Below, piece by piece: positions 23,323 through 34,744 of a DNA stretch of 64,000 bases. The DNA is taken from assembly GCA_963969495.1 (NCBI GenBank), contig OZ018329.1, positions 66,657,243 through 66,721,242 on the forward strand, read 5' to 3'. The notes beneath the pieces are model-generated. The model saw only the letters and a list, made by a program, of their open reading frames with translations, was not told the DNA's origin and ran no database searches. Origin of the DNA: Ceratothoa steindachneri (Eukaryota > Arthropoda > Malacostraca > Isopoda > Cymothoidae). The translations under genes and the position numbers were made by a program. Every line of letters starts with the position of its first letter. Positions within the stretch are counted from its first letter, which is position 1.

Positions 23323-24985
23323 CTAACTATAAATTTCTTCAAAAAGTTTGAGACTATTTCTCTTACGCTTGTACGTGAATATAGGATCTTCCCGTTGTAG
23401 GAACCAGCAGTAGTCACCCATCATGTTTTCGTTGAAGTGGCCTTTATACCTGCTTTCCATCATTGCGATTTCTCGGTGGAAGCTTTCCCCATGTTCGCCA
23501 CTAATATCACCCATATTAGATGGAAAGAAACCTAGATGCGGATACAAGAAATGCATCTTAAAGAGACATCCGACACCTCATTCGTTGATAGGCTCTTAGC
23601 GTGTTGTCCTCTAGTTCTTCATAGTTTTCATCCCCATGATTACCAAGGAAGTGCTGCACTGCATGGACAAATGAATCCAATGCTACCAACTGAAATGGAG
23701 TTAGTTTATTTCTGAACTCTCTGTCACGTATCAATTCTCTGATCTCTGGCCCTACAAAAAGGCCAGCTTTAAGTTTAGCATCGGTTTTCTTTGCACCAAA
23801 TTTCTCTTTGATATACTGGAATCCATCATAATCAGGGGCCATTGTTTTAACAAAATTCGTGATAAGGTAAGTTTGATATGAAGTGGTGGAAGGTATATCT
23901 TGTGTGGATGTAGCACAGGCATGTGCTTCACATTGTATGGGCCAACTATTTCGGGCCACCTTTTGACAACATAATGATTACTGTCGTCACGGCTGTTCCA
24001 TAGGCATAAGAAGCACATATTCTTTGTATATCCTAGATGCCTTTCAAGAGGTAGAGAAATTACCTTTAGATCACCACAGATATTTCACTTATGATGCGAG
24101 TAATAAACACCACCTAAAATAAATTTCATTATGTCATATGTCTCTATCATCCCAACAATACGTGCGACAGCAATTGAAGGTTTTTGTTACCATTGTGTAG
24201 CAACACAGTATTGAGGCTAGCAGTGCTTGCATCGAAGAATAGTCTCCATTTATCAGGTAAATTTTCGTTTCCTAGCTGATTCATGAGCCAATTAACATCA
24301 GTACAGAAACCAGCACCATATTTTTCTTTATAGAAGGCAGCTAAGGCCTCATGGCGTTTATGGAAGGTAGATATTTTTGCACCGTCCTCCAGAAGATTTT
24401 ATTGCTGTGGGCTGGAGCCCAACAGTTCTGCGGTCTCCTTTGACAATGACAAATCCCTCACCAAATCATTCAATCTTTCTTGATTTATCAACTTGATTTT
24501 CTTTTCCTTAGAATCATCCTCATACATTTCATTGTCATTGTTATCCTCCTTTTCAGGTGATGAATCATCTTCGTTAACTGCACTAGCTAATGGAGGAACT
24601 GGGATTGGCATCTCCATAGTATCGGGGACTGGTTTGATAGCTGACTCACAATCTGGATATACAATATTTGACTTGTTCTTATTTGAGAATGACGCAATAT
24701 TTGGCATACAAAATTAGCAATCAAAAAAATGATTTGTTAGCTCACGCCACACAATTACAGCAAAAGCATACCCTTCCGTTTGCCATTTAACCACTGTATG
24801 AGCCCCTTATAACACACAATACAAGATTTGTGAGGTGCCCAGGGCTTGGCTTGGTCATAAACTTTACAAACAAAGTAATAATTGTATGCATTTTTCACTC
24901 TTTTAGCTAAATTTTTCCACTGGTTGCTTGGAGTATATCTTCCACAGATATAAAAAAGTTGTCCTGGCTATTTATACATCCTTAC
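23323..24985 (-). pseudogene. Uncharacterised arthropod/hydra repeated family, copy 2
   Basis: Homologous to the pseudogene at 14727-16608. In order from 24966 down: FYICG, KPWAPHKSCIVCY, DC(stop)FC, then without any gap SNIVYPDCESAIKPVP, RLNDLVRDLSLSKETAELLG (24480-24430), DKWRLFFDAS (about 24260), GDLKVISL, YTKNMCFLCLWNSRDDSNHY (about 24035-23965), YLPPLHIKL, GLFVGPEIRELI, MSLKMHFLYPHLGFFPSN (across 23560) and GEHGESFHREIAMMESRYKG. The putative acids (FFDAS, GDLKV, GEHGE) and the CxxC after the second one are all present, but at least five shifts or stops break the gene. Unlike copy 1 there is no intron between the DCxFC pair and the proline-rich linker. A terminal sequence shared with copy 1 lies at 23005-23047. 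Confidence 0.8.
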
Positions 24986-25362
24986 CAATTCATGTTTTCA
25001 ACTTAGTTTGTATATATCCTGTTATATGCTTTTGTACAATCTTATTTCATTCACAAATTAATTGAGAGATAAATCTGAAAGAAAAATGCAATTAATCACT
25101 GTATGTAAATACCGTTTCAACACCACTACTATAATGGCTAAATTAGATAACGTGATAAAGCAGGAGTGTAACGCAGGAACCAAATACACACAACACATCC
25201 TCTCATACGGTAGCTGAAGCAACACGGCCCGTATGTGTAACTAAAAGGTATGTGTGTAACTAAGGTACCTTACGTGCTAGAACAATTCTGACTATATATT
25301 CGGAATCAGCATGCTTTATTTAGTATAAATCACAAGGTAATACCCAAGTAGCAAAGTCATTA
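24986..25362. other. AT-rich DNA, nothing recognised
   Basis: Lies between the copy 2 pseudogene and a Tc1/mariner-type pseudogene. No coding or structural signal was recognised. Confidence 0.45.
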
Positions 25363-26345
25363 TTGACTAGTGTAATGAATAAAGAAGAGCGGAATTTTGT
25401 TGTGATAGCTCGTATCAGAGGAGCGAAATTTACTGAAGTACGAGAAAAGTTTAAAAGAAAGTTTCGAAAACCTGGACCTACAGACAACGTGATCCGTCCA
25501 GTGGTGAACAATTTTAAAAGAACCGGATCCATACATGATGAGAAAAGAAGAGCACGGTAAAAGATTGACCCAACAAGATTGAAATGATTCGACAATTGTT
25601 TGAAAATGAACCAAGAACTTCACTGAGAAAGGCAAGTTAGAGACTTGATATAGCCAACACAATTATGCACAGTCTTGCGTTCAACACTTATGAAAAATCT
25701 TTATCACATTCAATTACTCCACTCCCTTAATAAAGAAGATTATCCAAATCGAGTAACAAGGTGAGCAGAATTTGTGGATCAAATTGAAAATGAAAACGTA
25801 TTAGATAACGTCTTATTCAGTGATAAAGCGACTATCCACACATGTGGTGAAGTTAATAGCACAATTATCGTATATGGACAAATGAAAGACCAAGTGGTTT
25901 CATGGAATGGAAAGGAGACTCTCCAAAAGTTAACGTGTGGCTTGGAATATCCAAATTTAAAATTTATGGCGCATTCTTTTTTCATGAGGCATCTGTTACA
26001 GGCAACATCTACCTTGAAATGCTCCAACAGCTTTTAGAATCACAGCTTGTTGATGATAGTGTCATGCTTAAATAAGATGGTGCGCCATGTTATTATGCTG
26101 TAATTGCCTAAAATTACCAAACTTTGGCATACGCGTTCTCCAAGTTTAACTCCCCTGGATTTTTGCGTGTGGCTTTAACAAAGCAAAAGTGTATCAGCCC
26201 AAAATTAGTAATTTTACTGAACTTAAAGAACGCATACTTTCAGCTCTGCTGGACATAACTCTGGAAATGCTCCCCAATGTTTTTCGCAATGCTAAAGATT
26301 GATTTTAAATTTCCAGAGATACGGACGAAGCACATGTTGAATAAT
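25363..26345 (+). pseudogene. Tc1/mariner-type transposase (DUF4817-like N-terminus) pseudogene
   Basis: An N-terminal HTH (KFTEVREKFKRKFRKPGPT, VVNNFKRTGSIHDEK) is followed after a stop at 25558-25560 by frame-shifted stretches: YHIQLLHSLNKEDYPNRVT, EFVDQIENENVLDNVLFSDK (first catalytic aspartate in FSDKATIHT, 25815-25840), FFHEASVTGNIYLEMLQQLL, DGAPCYYAVIA (second aspartate) and FTELKERILSALLDITLEML. The third catalytic site is not recognisable. The N-terminal domain type (DUF4817-like) is common in arthropod transposons. At least four shifts and three stops are present. A dispersed repeat follows at 26445-26640. Confidence 0.8.
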
Positions 26346-26444
26346 TTAATAAAGTTTTTATTTTCTTTTATGGGGCTGATTTTTTTTCTTTTGTGACATA
26401 ATTGAGCCGGAAAAATAAAAATCGATTTTTTTCTTTTTAATATC

Positions 26445-26640
26445 CATTAAGAAGAGATTATGAAAAAGGATTGAAAAACAAATTCAAATTTTGGGACATT
26501 CTGTTAATAGAACACGACAATTTCGTGCAGAGCACAATTTGAACATGATGAAAATAATTGAACAAGAATTTTTTTAGAAAAGTTTTTAATACTATCAATA
26601 TACGCACTCAATTTTGAGACACACAGTGTAAGTATTAATC
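26445..26640 (+). repeat. Dispersed repeat, copy 2 (pair at 22831-23004)
   Basis: Matches 22831-23004 in opposite orientation, with AATTTTGGGACATTCTG near its start and CTCAATTTTGAGACACACAG at its end. It directly follows the transposase pseudogene and may be its 3' terminal region. Confidence 0.6.
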
Positions 26641-26947
26641 AGTGCTATAACAGGAAATTATGCCATCCAAAGCGATTAGAGAAGATCTAATAAATTTGAT
26701 AAAAGGATATAAAACTTTAAACGACAATGTTGGTAGATTTAGGAAGGAGCCATTATATGGCTATTTATATAGGAGTTTATCGTTTATCGATAAAGTTACT
26801 CTCGTACTCTTCCATAGATATCTTCCTGTTTTGACGATTCTTTACACTATAATTAGTTTTGTTTTGCTTGTATGTCAAAACGCGATCATATTTTTTAAAT
26901 AATGATGAAAAATGTCTATTTAAAATAACACTTTCATTATCCTTGCA

Positions 26948-27098
26948 TGATGAATTTAGAATAAGTGAACTTGTGTGGAAGTAATATGTTCCAAAGTATT
27001 AGAAGAAAATTCTACCAGGGTGATGATGAATTTAGAGTAACTGAGCCTGTGTGAAAGTGATATGTTCCAAAGAACTAGAAGAAAAGTTTACCAGGTTC
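26948..27098. repeat. 76-bp tandem duplication
   Basis: Two units (26948-27023 and 27024-27099) share TGATGAATTTAGA, ATATGTTCCAAAG and AGAAGAAAA-T-TACCAGG, roughly 85% identical. It lies about 80 bp from the donor site of the GPCR exon, in what would be its downstream intron. Confidence 0.8.
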
Positions 27099-27180
27099 GC
27101 TGGACTAATGGAAGATGCATGGTTCTTCGTGGGAAGCTATTCAGGAAAATCACAAACGAAAAAACTCCTTACGTACTTAC

Positions 27181-27340
27181 CACCATATTCCTTTTCGTCA
27201 GGATGACTTTAGCTTTGAGGGGTTCGACGATAGCCAGGTATCTTTCTCCGCATACGACCACGAGGATGATTACAGAAGCGGTGTAGGATAGGGTGTTGAT
27301 AAAATGGTACATCCGACAGAGAAACTCGCCCAATTGCCAA
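27181..27340 (-). CDS. Exon of a rhodopsin-class neuropeptide GPCR (TM3-ICL2), trissin-receptor-like
   Basis: The minus strand has an acceptor TTTGTAG before 27340 and a strong donor GTAAGTACGT after 27181. The 160-nt exon gives 53 codons with no stop. It opens with WQLGEFLCRMYHF (the conserved TM3 cysteine that pairs with the second extracellular loop), continues as TLSYTASVIILVVVC, then has ERY (the D/ERY switch) and LAIVEPLKAK (second intracellular loop). This is the TM3 signature of class A GPCRs. The LSYTAS-ILVV-C-ERY wording recalls trissin receptors, a protostome neuropeptide receptor, but the subfamily is an inference. No further exons could be found in the window, so TM1-2 should lie at higher coordinates and TM4-7 at lower ones, perhaps outside. 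Transposon-filled introns are expected. This is the only convincing host-gene piece here. The plus-strand frame over it is a shadow. Confidence 0.8.
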
Positions 27341-29691
27341 CTACAAACAGATGATAAAAACTATTATTTACAGTTTACTTCATAAAGGGTGGGAAGAAAC
27401 TATAAAAAATCCAAAATATGTACGCTAGCTCAACTTCTCTTAAAACGCAATAAATTTCTAAGGGGGGTTCTCAGATCCCGAGCGTTTACATTCCACTAAG
27501 TCCAGATTAACTAATATCTATCGTCAGAGAATGTTTCTTTTTGGTACGGATTTTTGGACATATTTGCATTCTTGCTGAGTTATTTCTTTGCTAGTGTAGG
27601 CCTTTACGGCGACGTCATTAGCAGTCTTTTCAATTTCGATCGGACTCAGGATGCAATCCACCGATTGACTGTCTCGGTATATGAAAGAAAAAACAACAGA
27701 TTCCTAAAAGTACTGAAATAAATACGTCCATATCAAACCACTTCAGATTGAAATGATTAGTACCAAGTGGGGTGCATTCAAGTTTTACATCTCAGGAAAG
27801 GTGTAAATTTTACCTACTATTACTCTGTATCCAATGAGGAGAGGAACATCAAGAATCATAGACCGGTAAGAAATATCAAAATAAAATTCATTGCCTATTA
27901 GAGAGTAATAAAAGAAACTTGTTAAATAATAAGATAAAAATAGTCTAATTAAGAAGCCGGTCTCAATGAAACTTTCATTTTTTTAAAACACATAAAATAA
28001 CATTGAAAAACTGGAAAATGTGTTTAATTAAGGAGCAATTAACCCTAATTAACACTGCCTGACAGCTTTAAATTTTTATGCCGACTTTTGAATGGTATTT
28101 TTTGTACCTCTGAGACGATCTAAGATTAAAAACTTAGAAAGAAAGGATTTATAAAAGAAATGAAAAAAAAAACGAAATAAACTTCGAAAACTATATTGGG
28201 CTGCAAACAAGTACAATCGATGTACTCGTATATCTAAGCTTTACTTCAAGGGAAAACCATACTTAATGAACGTTTCGATTTTCAATAGCAAGAGTAATAA
28301 CCTGCAAATTTGGTTCGTGCTACTATTTAGTTCGGATTTTTTTTATAACTTCAAATATTTCTAACCATGCGCAACTGGATAAATTCAATGTTTCTTACCA
28401 AAGTGCTGTAGTGTTGTTAATTATTATCAACTTGTATTATAGTCTTTATTTCCGAATACTGACTTTCCTAAGTGAATCATCTGAAACCGTCCTACTTTTA
28501 AATGTTCTTGACATAATCTCCGTCTTGAAGTAACAGCTATTTCTCTTCTTAATTGGATCAATCAAAAATACTGTAATAATTACATCTTCAGAAATATAAA
28601 TGGACTTTTGAGTCAATACAATAAGACAAAATTGATCAACCACATTTATGTTTCACTATTAAGGTAGGCCCACAAACCTAAAATGATAAGCTTCCATGTT
28701 TGACTGTTGATTTTACCTTTATACATCGAACTCTTGGCCGGATCATATTCTCCCACATAAGCTACAGTGATCTGAACAATATCAATAACTTCATCTTCTC
28801 TCGACAGATTGGATTCAAAAGGGGCTAATTTTTACCTCAGGCTCTTAATACTAGGATTAAGAAAATATTTTCAAAATCTTCTCGAGCTCTTTTTCTTCTT
28901 TAGTTTACAAGCAGTATAGTAACGTAGCCTAAGGTCTAGTTCTGTTTGTTCTTGATTCAACTCATTCAATTTTTTATAACTTTTTCTTTTTGCCATGTTT
29001 TCGGATGAGTTAATTGCAAATAAAACAGGATAGAATAATCAGCCCTCTCGATGCATTGTATAAAATTATATCTTACTCCTTTTCGCGTTATCTTTTTCGT
29101 TAGAGAACAAAACCAGATGGGTGAGTACAAATAAGATTCAACAAATATTTATGTTACTTTCCGCTCCCCCCCCCCTACCTTTTCCTTTTCTGTGAGATAA
29201 GCACCCCATAGAAAGATCACCACGTCGCCAAGATATGTCAACAGGTTCTTAGGGTCAGAAGTGTTGTGCGAGTTGTGTATGTGTGTCTTAAGTTTGGTCA
29301 GTCAAGGATAAAGTGCTTGGTGTTGACAGTGCTGGTTCCATGTGGTACATGTTGTTAATAGGGTGAGTTTTTGTATTTGTACTGTTGATTGCCTGACTTT
29401 CGTTGTGAAAGGATGACACTCTTTCTTGTGTAGTGATTTATATGATTGATTTAATTGGTGGTTTTTCATTTAGGATGTTGTTTGATTATAGAGTATCTGG
29501 GATTCTCTCTGTGAGGTTCGTGAGAAGTTTTTATTAGGTTGTTGTTTAGTTTTGGTCCTGTGGGGAAGTAGGTGGCAGAACTAGTGTTAAATGTAAGCTA
29601 CAGAGGAAAATAACACATGGTAAAAGGACGGAAACAGAAAGAGATGAATCGCACGGGAATTGTCACGAATTCCCTATTCTATGATTACAAG
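27341..29691. other. Presumed intron or intergenic DNA upstream of the GPCR exon
   Basis: AT-rich. A minus frame at about 28994-28870 encodes a 42-residue lysine-rich peptide starting MAKRKSYKKLNELNQEQTEL. About 28830-28715 holds an open minus stretch (EDEVIDIVQITVAYVGEYDP) that ends at a GTAAAA. About 27680-27530 is also open on the minus strand. None matches a family I know, and splice sites are weak, so they are noted rather than called. Confidence 0.35.
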
Positions 29692-32600
29692 CAGAGGTGG
29701 GCACTAAATACATTCAAAGTATTTAAATATTAAATACATTTAGAAAATGTATTTAGTATTTAAATACTAAATACATTAAATGTATTTAGATCCATTTTTA
29801 ATACATTTCAAATACATGATATATAATGACAATCGATAAGGACCATTGGTATCACAACAAAAGAATAACCATTAGAATGAAATTTTATATTATAATTACG
29901 AATTTAGGATTTGATAACAATTGGACTTAACTACTACAAAAAAATAGAAAGTTCCATAGAATGAAATTTCAGTTAGCTATTTATATCAGCCTTACATTTT
30001 GTAATATCAGTTGCTAAAATGTTTCGTCAGATAAAGAACTCCGTTTTGGCGATAAGGTCAATCCTCCTAAAGTGAAGAGCCGTTCTACAGGAGCTGACGA
30101 CGAAAGGGTGGTGTTGTATTTAATAAATAACTTTTTTTAGGTTTGGATTATACCTAAACTTTGAAGTGTTTTATTTGAATCCTAAAGGTAACTGAACAAT
30201 TCTAAATCTGCGGTTGATCGTGTTTGAGTTGGTTTGTAAATCCAAAATACTCCTCACTGTCCGATACACCACTGGATGATTCCGCTTCGTGTCCCTCTGC
30301 TAAATTCTCAATCGCTTGAATCATAATTTTTTTTAAAAGAGTCTTGGTGGCTTGAACTGTCCCATGAAATAGTGATATCTATTCAGCGCAGTTTGGAAAA
30401 TGGATATCTTGTTGATGCAATAATGGCATCAGGAACGCTGGTTTCATTTGCCAAGGTCAAATAAGATTGGTTGCCCTTTCCAAAGCCATTAGTGAATGCA
30501 CTTAGAAGAGGGTGGCAAGATTTGAGAGAATGTGACTGAAGGCTCTTCAGCTTTTTTTCCACAGTGAGCAATTAGAGAGCAATTCTCCATAAAAACACAC
30601 CATTTTTGTTTTACCTGTAGGCGATCAATTGCCACTGCAATAGGAGCCAAACCTGAGACATACTCTGCAATAAATTTAAGTTCGTGACTTCTGAACACTG
30701 GAAGTTCAAAGGACGTCATGAGTTGATATAATTTGTCCTTGTGTTTTAAAAGTGATGACAATGCATTAAACAGAGCTCCACCTTGTAATGCAAAGCTCCT
30801 TTAATAAGCAGTTGATAAGAGTTTTGATAATCTCTGCTGATTTTGGATGACCGCTTTTGTTCCATAATGCTGAGCATTTTCCCATCGCAGCATGATTGAT
30901 ATTTGCAAAAGAAGATATGTTCAGTGCCAGTTTTGCATCAGTTGTGGCGACGAGACTGAGTGTGTTTGAAACAAAGCGCACATGCTTAGGTAGGCTGAAG
31001 CTGCATGGGTCAGAAGAAAGGTCTTCTTCCTGATCTAAGGCACTTCTCATTAAGAAACTATCCTCCAGCTCGTACTCACTCTGATCTTCTTCACCTACCT
31101 GGATTCCATCTTCTGAATTCGTGGACACATTTGCAGCAGTAAATGAAAATTCCTTAAACGCTTTAACAAAATTATAACCGTTACCAGCGACGGTGCTCGT
31201 GATTTTCTGCAGGAGGATATCGTATTCATTGATGATATGCTCAGTAATATTTATGTAGTTATGATCTCCTTTAAAGCAACAGCATACCAATACTCACTGC
31301 GAGGGACAAGAGCAGCTTCCTCAAGCTGAATAAAAAAAATGTTTGTCTCAAAAATGTTTCCATAAATTATACATATTAATATAATCGAGAAAAATTTCAT
31401 CAACAAATAGTTCTGCTTTCAGCCAAAAGCTTGATAACTCCCTAAATGTAAAGACCCTTTCAATTTCATATTTTATAATCAGTGAAATCTTAACATAACT
31501 AATGAACTGTAATGCCCAAAAAACTACGGTGACGAGTTGACCAAATATCTGCAGTAAGACATAAGTAAGAGGTGCTGTCCAGTTTATTCTTCAGGAGAAC
31601 TCTTGTCACTTTCTCTTCTTCTATAAGATTTCGGCCTAGCGTCCGCTTTGAAATGACGTCAACTGAAGAATTTAGACTTGCGGTAGTGGAATGTGAAATT
31701 ATTGTGAGTGAAATTGATTTTCACAGTGAAATGACAATATATGGTACACAAATAAAGTTTTATATATAAAATGTAGCTATATGAATATCCTATAGCTATA
31801 TAGGACTGGTACATTAATTCATAAACATATTATTAGTCCTACATATTCAGAATTACATACTAAAATATTGACTTTCAGTATTGTTAGGAATATATAAATT
31901 ATCAAGCTTTATTTCCTACATTCTTGACGGGCGGACATGCTAGTTTTGACATAATGATATACAGGTATTGCCTTTCTAAAGAAAAACATCGTTATAGGAA
32001 TTCATCTAATGACTAAATATAATGGATCAATAATTGTACTAATTATTCCTGAAATTTTTGTATTTAATAATATCTTCAAGTAAATGATAGTGCGCTTTAA
32101 GAATATACGTATGTGGATTCTTATGTTGTTTGTATATCTCTTCCTTTTTTTAATTCGTTATATAGTCTAAGTAGTGACCAATGATATGAACGCTTTAGTA
32201 TTCCGTCGTTATAAGAGCTTATTCTGTACTACTAATACTATAATTGTAAACAACATTTGTAACTCAGAACTCAGCTTTAATTAATCTCACAAAAGCTGGT
32301 TGCTCCATGGTTGATAGGGGATGCACGCCTTGTAAGATAAAATCTGCAATTAGCATTTTAACAACAGATTGTTTGACCTTCTTAGTATTTTCTGCAAAAC
32401 ACTCCGGTAATGTCTTTACTTTTTATACCGCTGCATGAAGGACTATCATCTAATACTGAACATTTTCTTTTTGAATCTTTTCTTTCAGCTGTCACGTAGT
32501 TATCCGCTATTTGCCCCAAAGCAGGATGCTTTCTCTGTTGATAAATGTACATGATAAGATAAGTGAAGGACATTTGTTACACGTTGCTATGATTCACGTT

Positions 32601-33352
32601 AAATTCAATCAACATATACTATAAATAAAGGTGTTGCAAAAGGAAGCAGGTAAGTTCTTGCATGGTAAACCTACGCTACTTAACATTATCGTTAGCTACT
32701 AGCAATTTTTCCATTTGTTTTAAAATAAGAAATAATGAGACTTGTTAATTCAATTAAGCATTATATAATTAGCTTAAATAAATTCTTACCTTTAAATAAA
32801 TGCGTAGATTGGAAGTAACATTGCTTGCCGCAGAGATTTCGCCATTGCATGATATACATATACACTTCACTTTTTTTTCTGTCGGAAGATTTCACTCTAA
32901 AAGATTTACCATGTAGTAAATAATTACTATAATTACATGATTATTTATCTTCCGCGTCTTTATTATTGTCTAATCTTTCCATTTCACACTCTTTCGAAGA
33001 AGCTGAAGTTGCCATGCAGTAGTTGAAGTAACGCTGAGCGCGCTCACTATACAAACGAACACAAATATGACCATCTGTTGACTGAATTTGAACTGATGCA
33101 AGCAATCTTCCCTCACCGGCTCGCGCAGTTAACCGTTTGTGTCATACAGGTTGCGACAAGCTAAAACATGCATTATACGCTCTTAGGAGCTATAGAAACC
33201 TATTATCAGTAAAGTATTTTCAAAAGGTATTTAAATACTATCAGAAGTATCTAAATACTGAATTTAAATGCATGATTTCAAATGTATTTAAAGGTACAAT
33301 TTTAAATACATAAAAATTTTTAAATACATTATTTAAATATTGCCCAGATCTG
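29692..33352 (-). mobile_element. Complete hAT element with 8-bp target duplication
   Basis: The left end reads CAGAGGTGGGCA (29692) and the right end, on the minus strand from 33352, CAGATCTGGGCA: short inverted termini of the hAT CAGxGGTGGGCA type. The next 100-150 bp at both ends are rich in ATTTAAATAC and TGTATTTA motifs. Immediately outside, ATTACAAG (29684-29691) and ATTAAAAG (33353-33360) match at 7 of 8 positions and fit the hAT duplication pattern with T at position 2 and A at 7. The 3.66-kb element encodes one broken transposase on the minus strand. Confidence 0.92.
30012..32880 (-). pseudogene. hAT transposase pseudogene with BED finger and intron
   Basis: From high to low coordinates: a BED zinc finger (CISCNGEIS..., NLRIYLK | RKHP) split by a 255-bp GT-AG intron (32789-32535) that joins in frame; HPALGQIADNYVTAERK; KQSVVKMLIADFILQGVHPL and STMEQPAFVRLI (about 32380-32290), the conserved N-terminal hAT segment. 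About 950 bp follow without recognisable coding, then 31290-30766: VAGNGYNFVKAF, LPKHVRFVSNTLSLVATTDA and LCITRWSS (catalytic-core landmarks), LLPPSS/LKSLQSHSL (30570-30500), ASTRYPFSKLR, and the C-terminal dimerisation segment [14 protein letters not shown] (about 30100). The first BED histidine is replaced by tyrosine (IYLK). Several shifts and stops confirm it is dead. Confidence 0.88.
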
Positions 33353-33360
33353 ATTAAAAG

Positions 33361-33870
33361 TCACGACCGTTTTGCGATTAAAACATAAAGCTGAAAAATA
33401 TGGATTTAAGGAGAGTATATACGAATATGCCAATATATATTCATGGGATCACATTAATACAAACACGCATATACCTGAATAAGTTCCCACTTAACCGAAG
33501 TATATACTTATGCACACATGTGTGATCAATATGAACTATGAAATTTCAAAGTAGTAATGGCTTCAATCTCTATCTAAAAGTAATAATTAGTTAAGGAAAG
33601 AGATCGAAATGAACCCAACAGAAATCTTGAAGCTTTATTTGTTTGCCCCAAAGGTACCTAATTCGTTCCATTAAAATAAACTGAAGTTAGAGGACAAACA
33701 AAATGAATCAAAGTTTTTAAGGTTGTGCAAATAATTCATCAACCAGCATTTTACAAAGGGGTTCAGATAAAATATTACTTCAATCGAAAAAGAGAATAAT
33801 ATTACCTTAATAGTACAACTATTTGCTTAAACGGTTAACGTTTCCTCAGGACGTACAGACACACACAAAC
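33361..33870. other. AT-rich DNA, nothing recognised
   Basis: Between the hAT element and a CT-rich tract. No coding or structural signal seen. Confidence 0.5.
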
Positions 33871-34640
33871 ACAAACTCTCTCTCTCTCTCTCTCTTTCAC
33901 TCTCTCTCTCTCTCTCTCTCCCTCTCTCTCCTAATTACTCTCTATTACACTTTATATGTCATAGTAGTAGATAAATCAGTAGTACTATGCGTGTATGTAA
34001 GAATCTTACTCGCTCTCTAAATTACTCTCTCTCTCTATCTTACTCTATTACTTATTGTACATTAATCTCTCGGTATTACTTTCTCGCTTTCTTCATCACA
34101 TTCCTCACTACTCTCTTTCGCTCTATGTATTCCTAAATCAATATTACTGTACGATCTACCTATCTCTATAATAATATATATCTCTACTTTAAGTCTTCAA
34201 TCTCTTTTAAAAACTCTCTATCTCTCTTACTGTCTCAAGTTCTCTCTATATTAATCTCTCTCACTTATTCTATGAATCTATCTAATTCTCTCTTTCTTTC
34301 TCGTACACACATTCTCTCTCTTGTTTTCTCTTACTCTCCCTCTTATTCTCTTTTACTATCTCTTTCTTGTTCTTCCTGTCTGTCTCTCTCTCTATTTCTC
34401 TCTTTTACACTCTTTTAGATATTATTACCCCTAACTCTCTTTCTCTTTCTTAACCTATCTCTCTCTTACTCTTGTTTACTCTGCATCTTAATCTCTCTTT
34501 TTTGTTTGCTCTTAATTTCTCTCTCTTATACTATTTATTTTACTCTCTCTCTCTCTCTATCTATCTATCTTATTCGCTCTTTATTACTATCCCCATCGTC
34601 ATCCACTCTCTCCCTCTCGTAGATACACTCGTAGATAAGT
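33871..34640. repeat. Degenerate CT-rich tract (TCTC / TTACTCTCTCT)
   Basis: Nearly 770 bp of imperfect TCTCTC, interspersed with ATTACTCTCT and TTATACTC variants. The same style of tract occurs at 50150-50635, 60083-60640 and 62395-62760. Open frames here (serine/leucine repeats) are artefacts. Confidence 0.9.
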
Positions 34641-34744
34641 GTGGACAATAATATAAATAGTCTTAATGCATATAGTGAAAATTCATATATAGATAAGTGT
34701 GTTTTACATTCCTTTGCTTGGAGTGGCATTAAATTAAAAATGCG

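Noticed and set aside
26660..26902. 80-codon plus frame ending in a hydrophobic segment (a membrane protein?)
   Set aside because: Only one hydrophobic run in AT-rich DNA, on the strand opposite the GPCR gene, with no family match.
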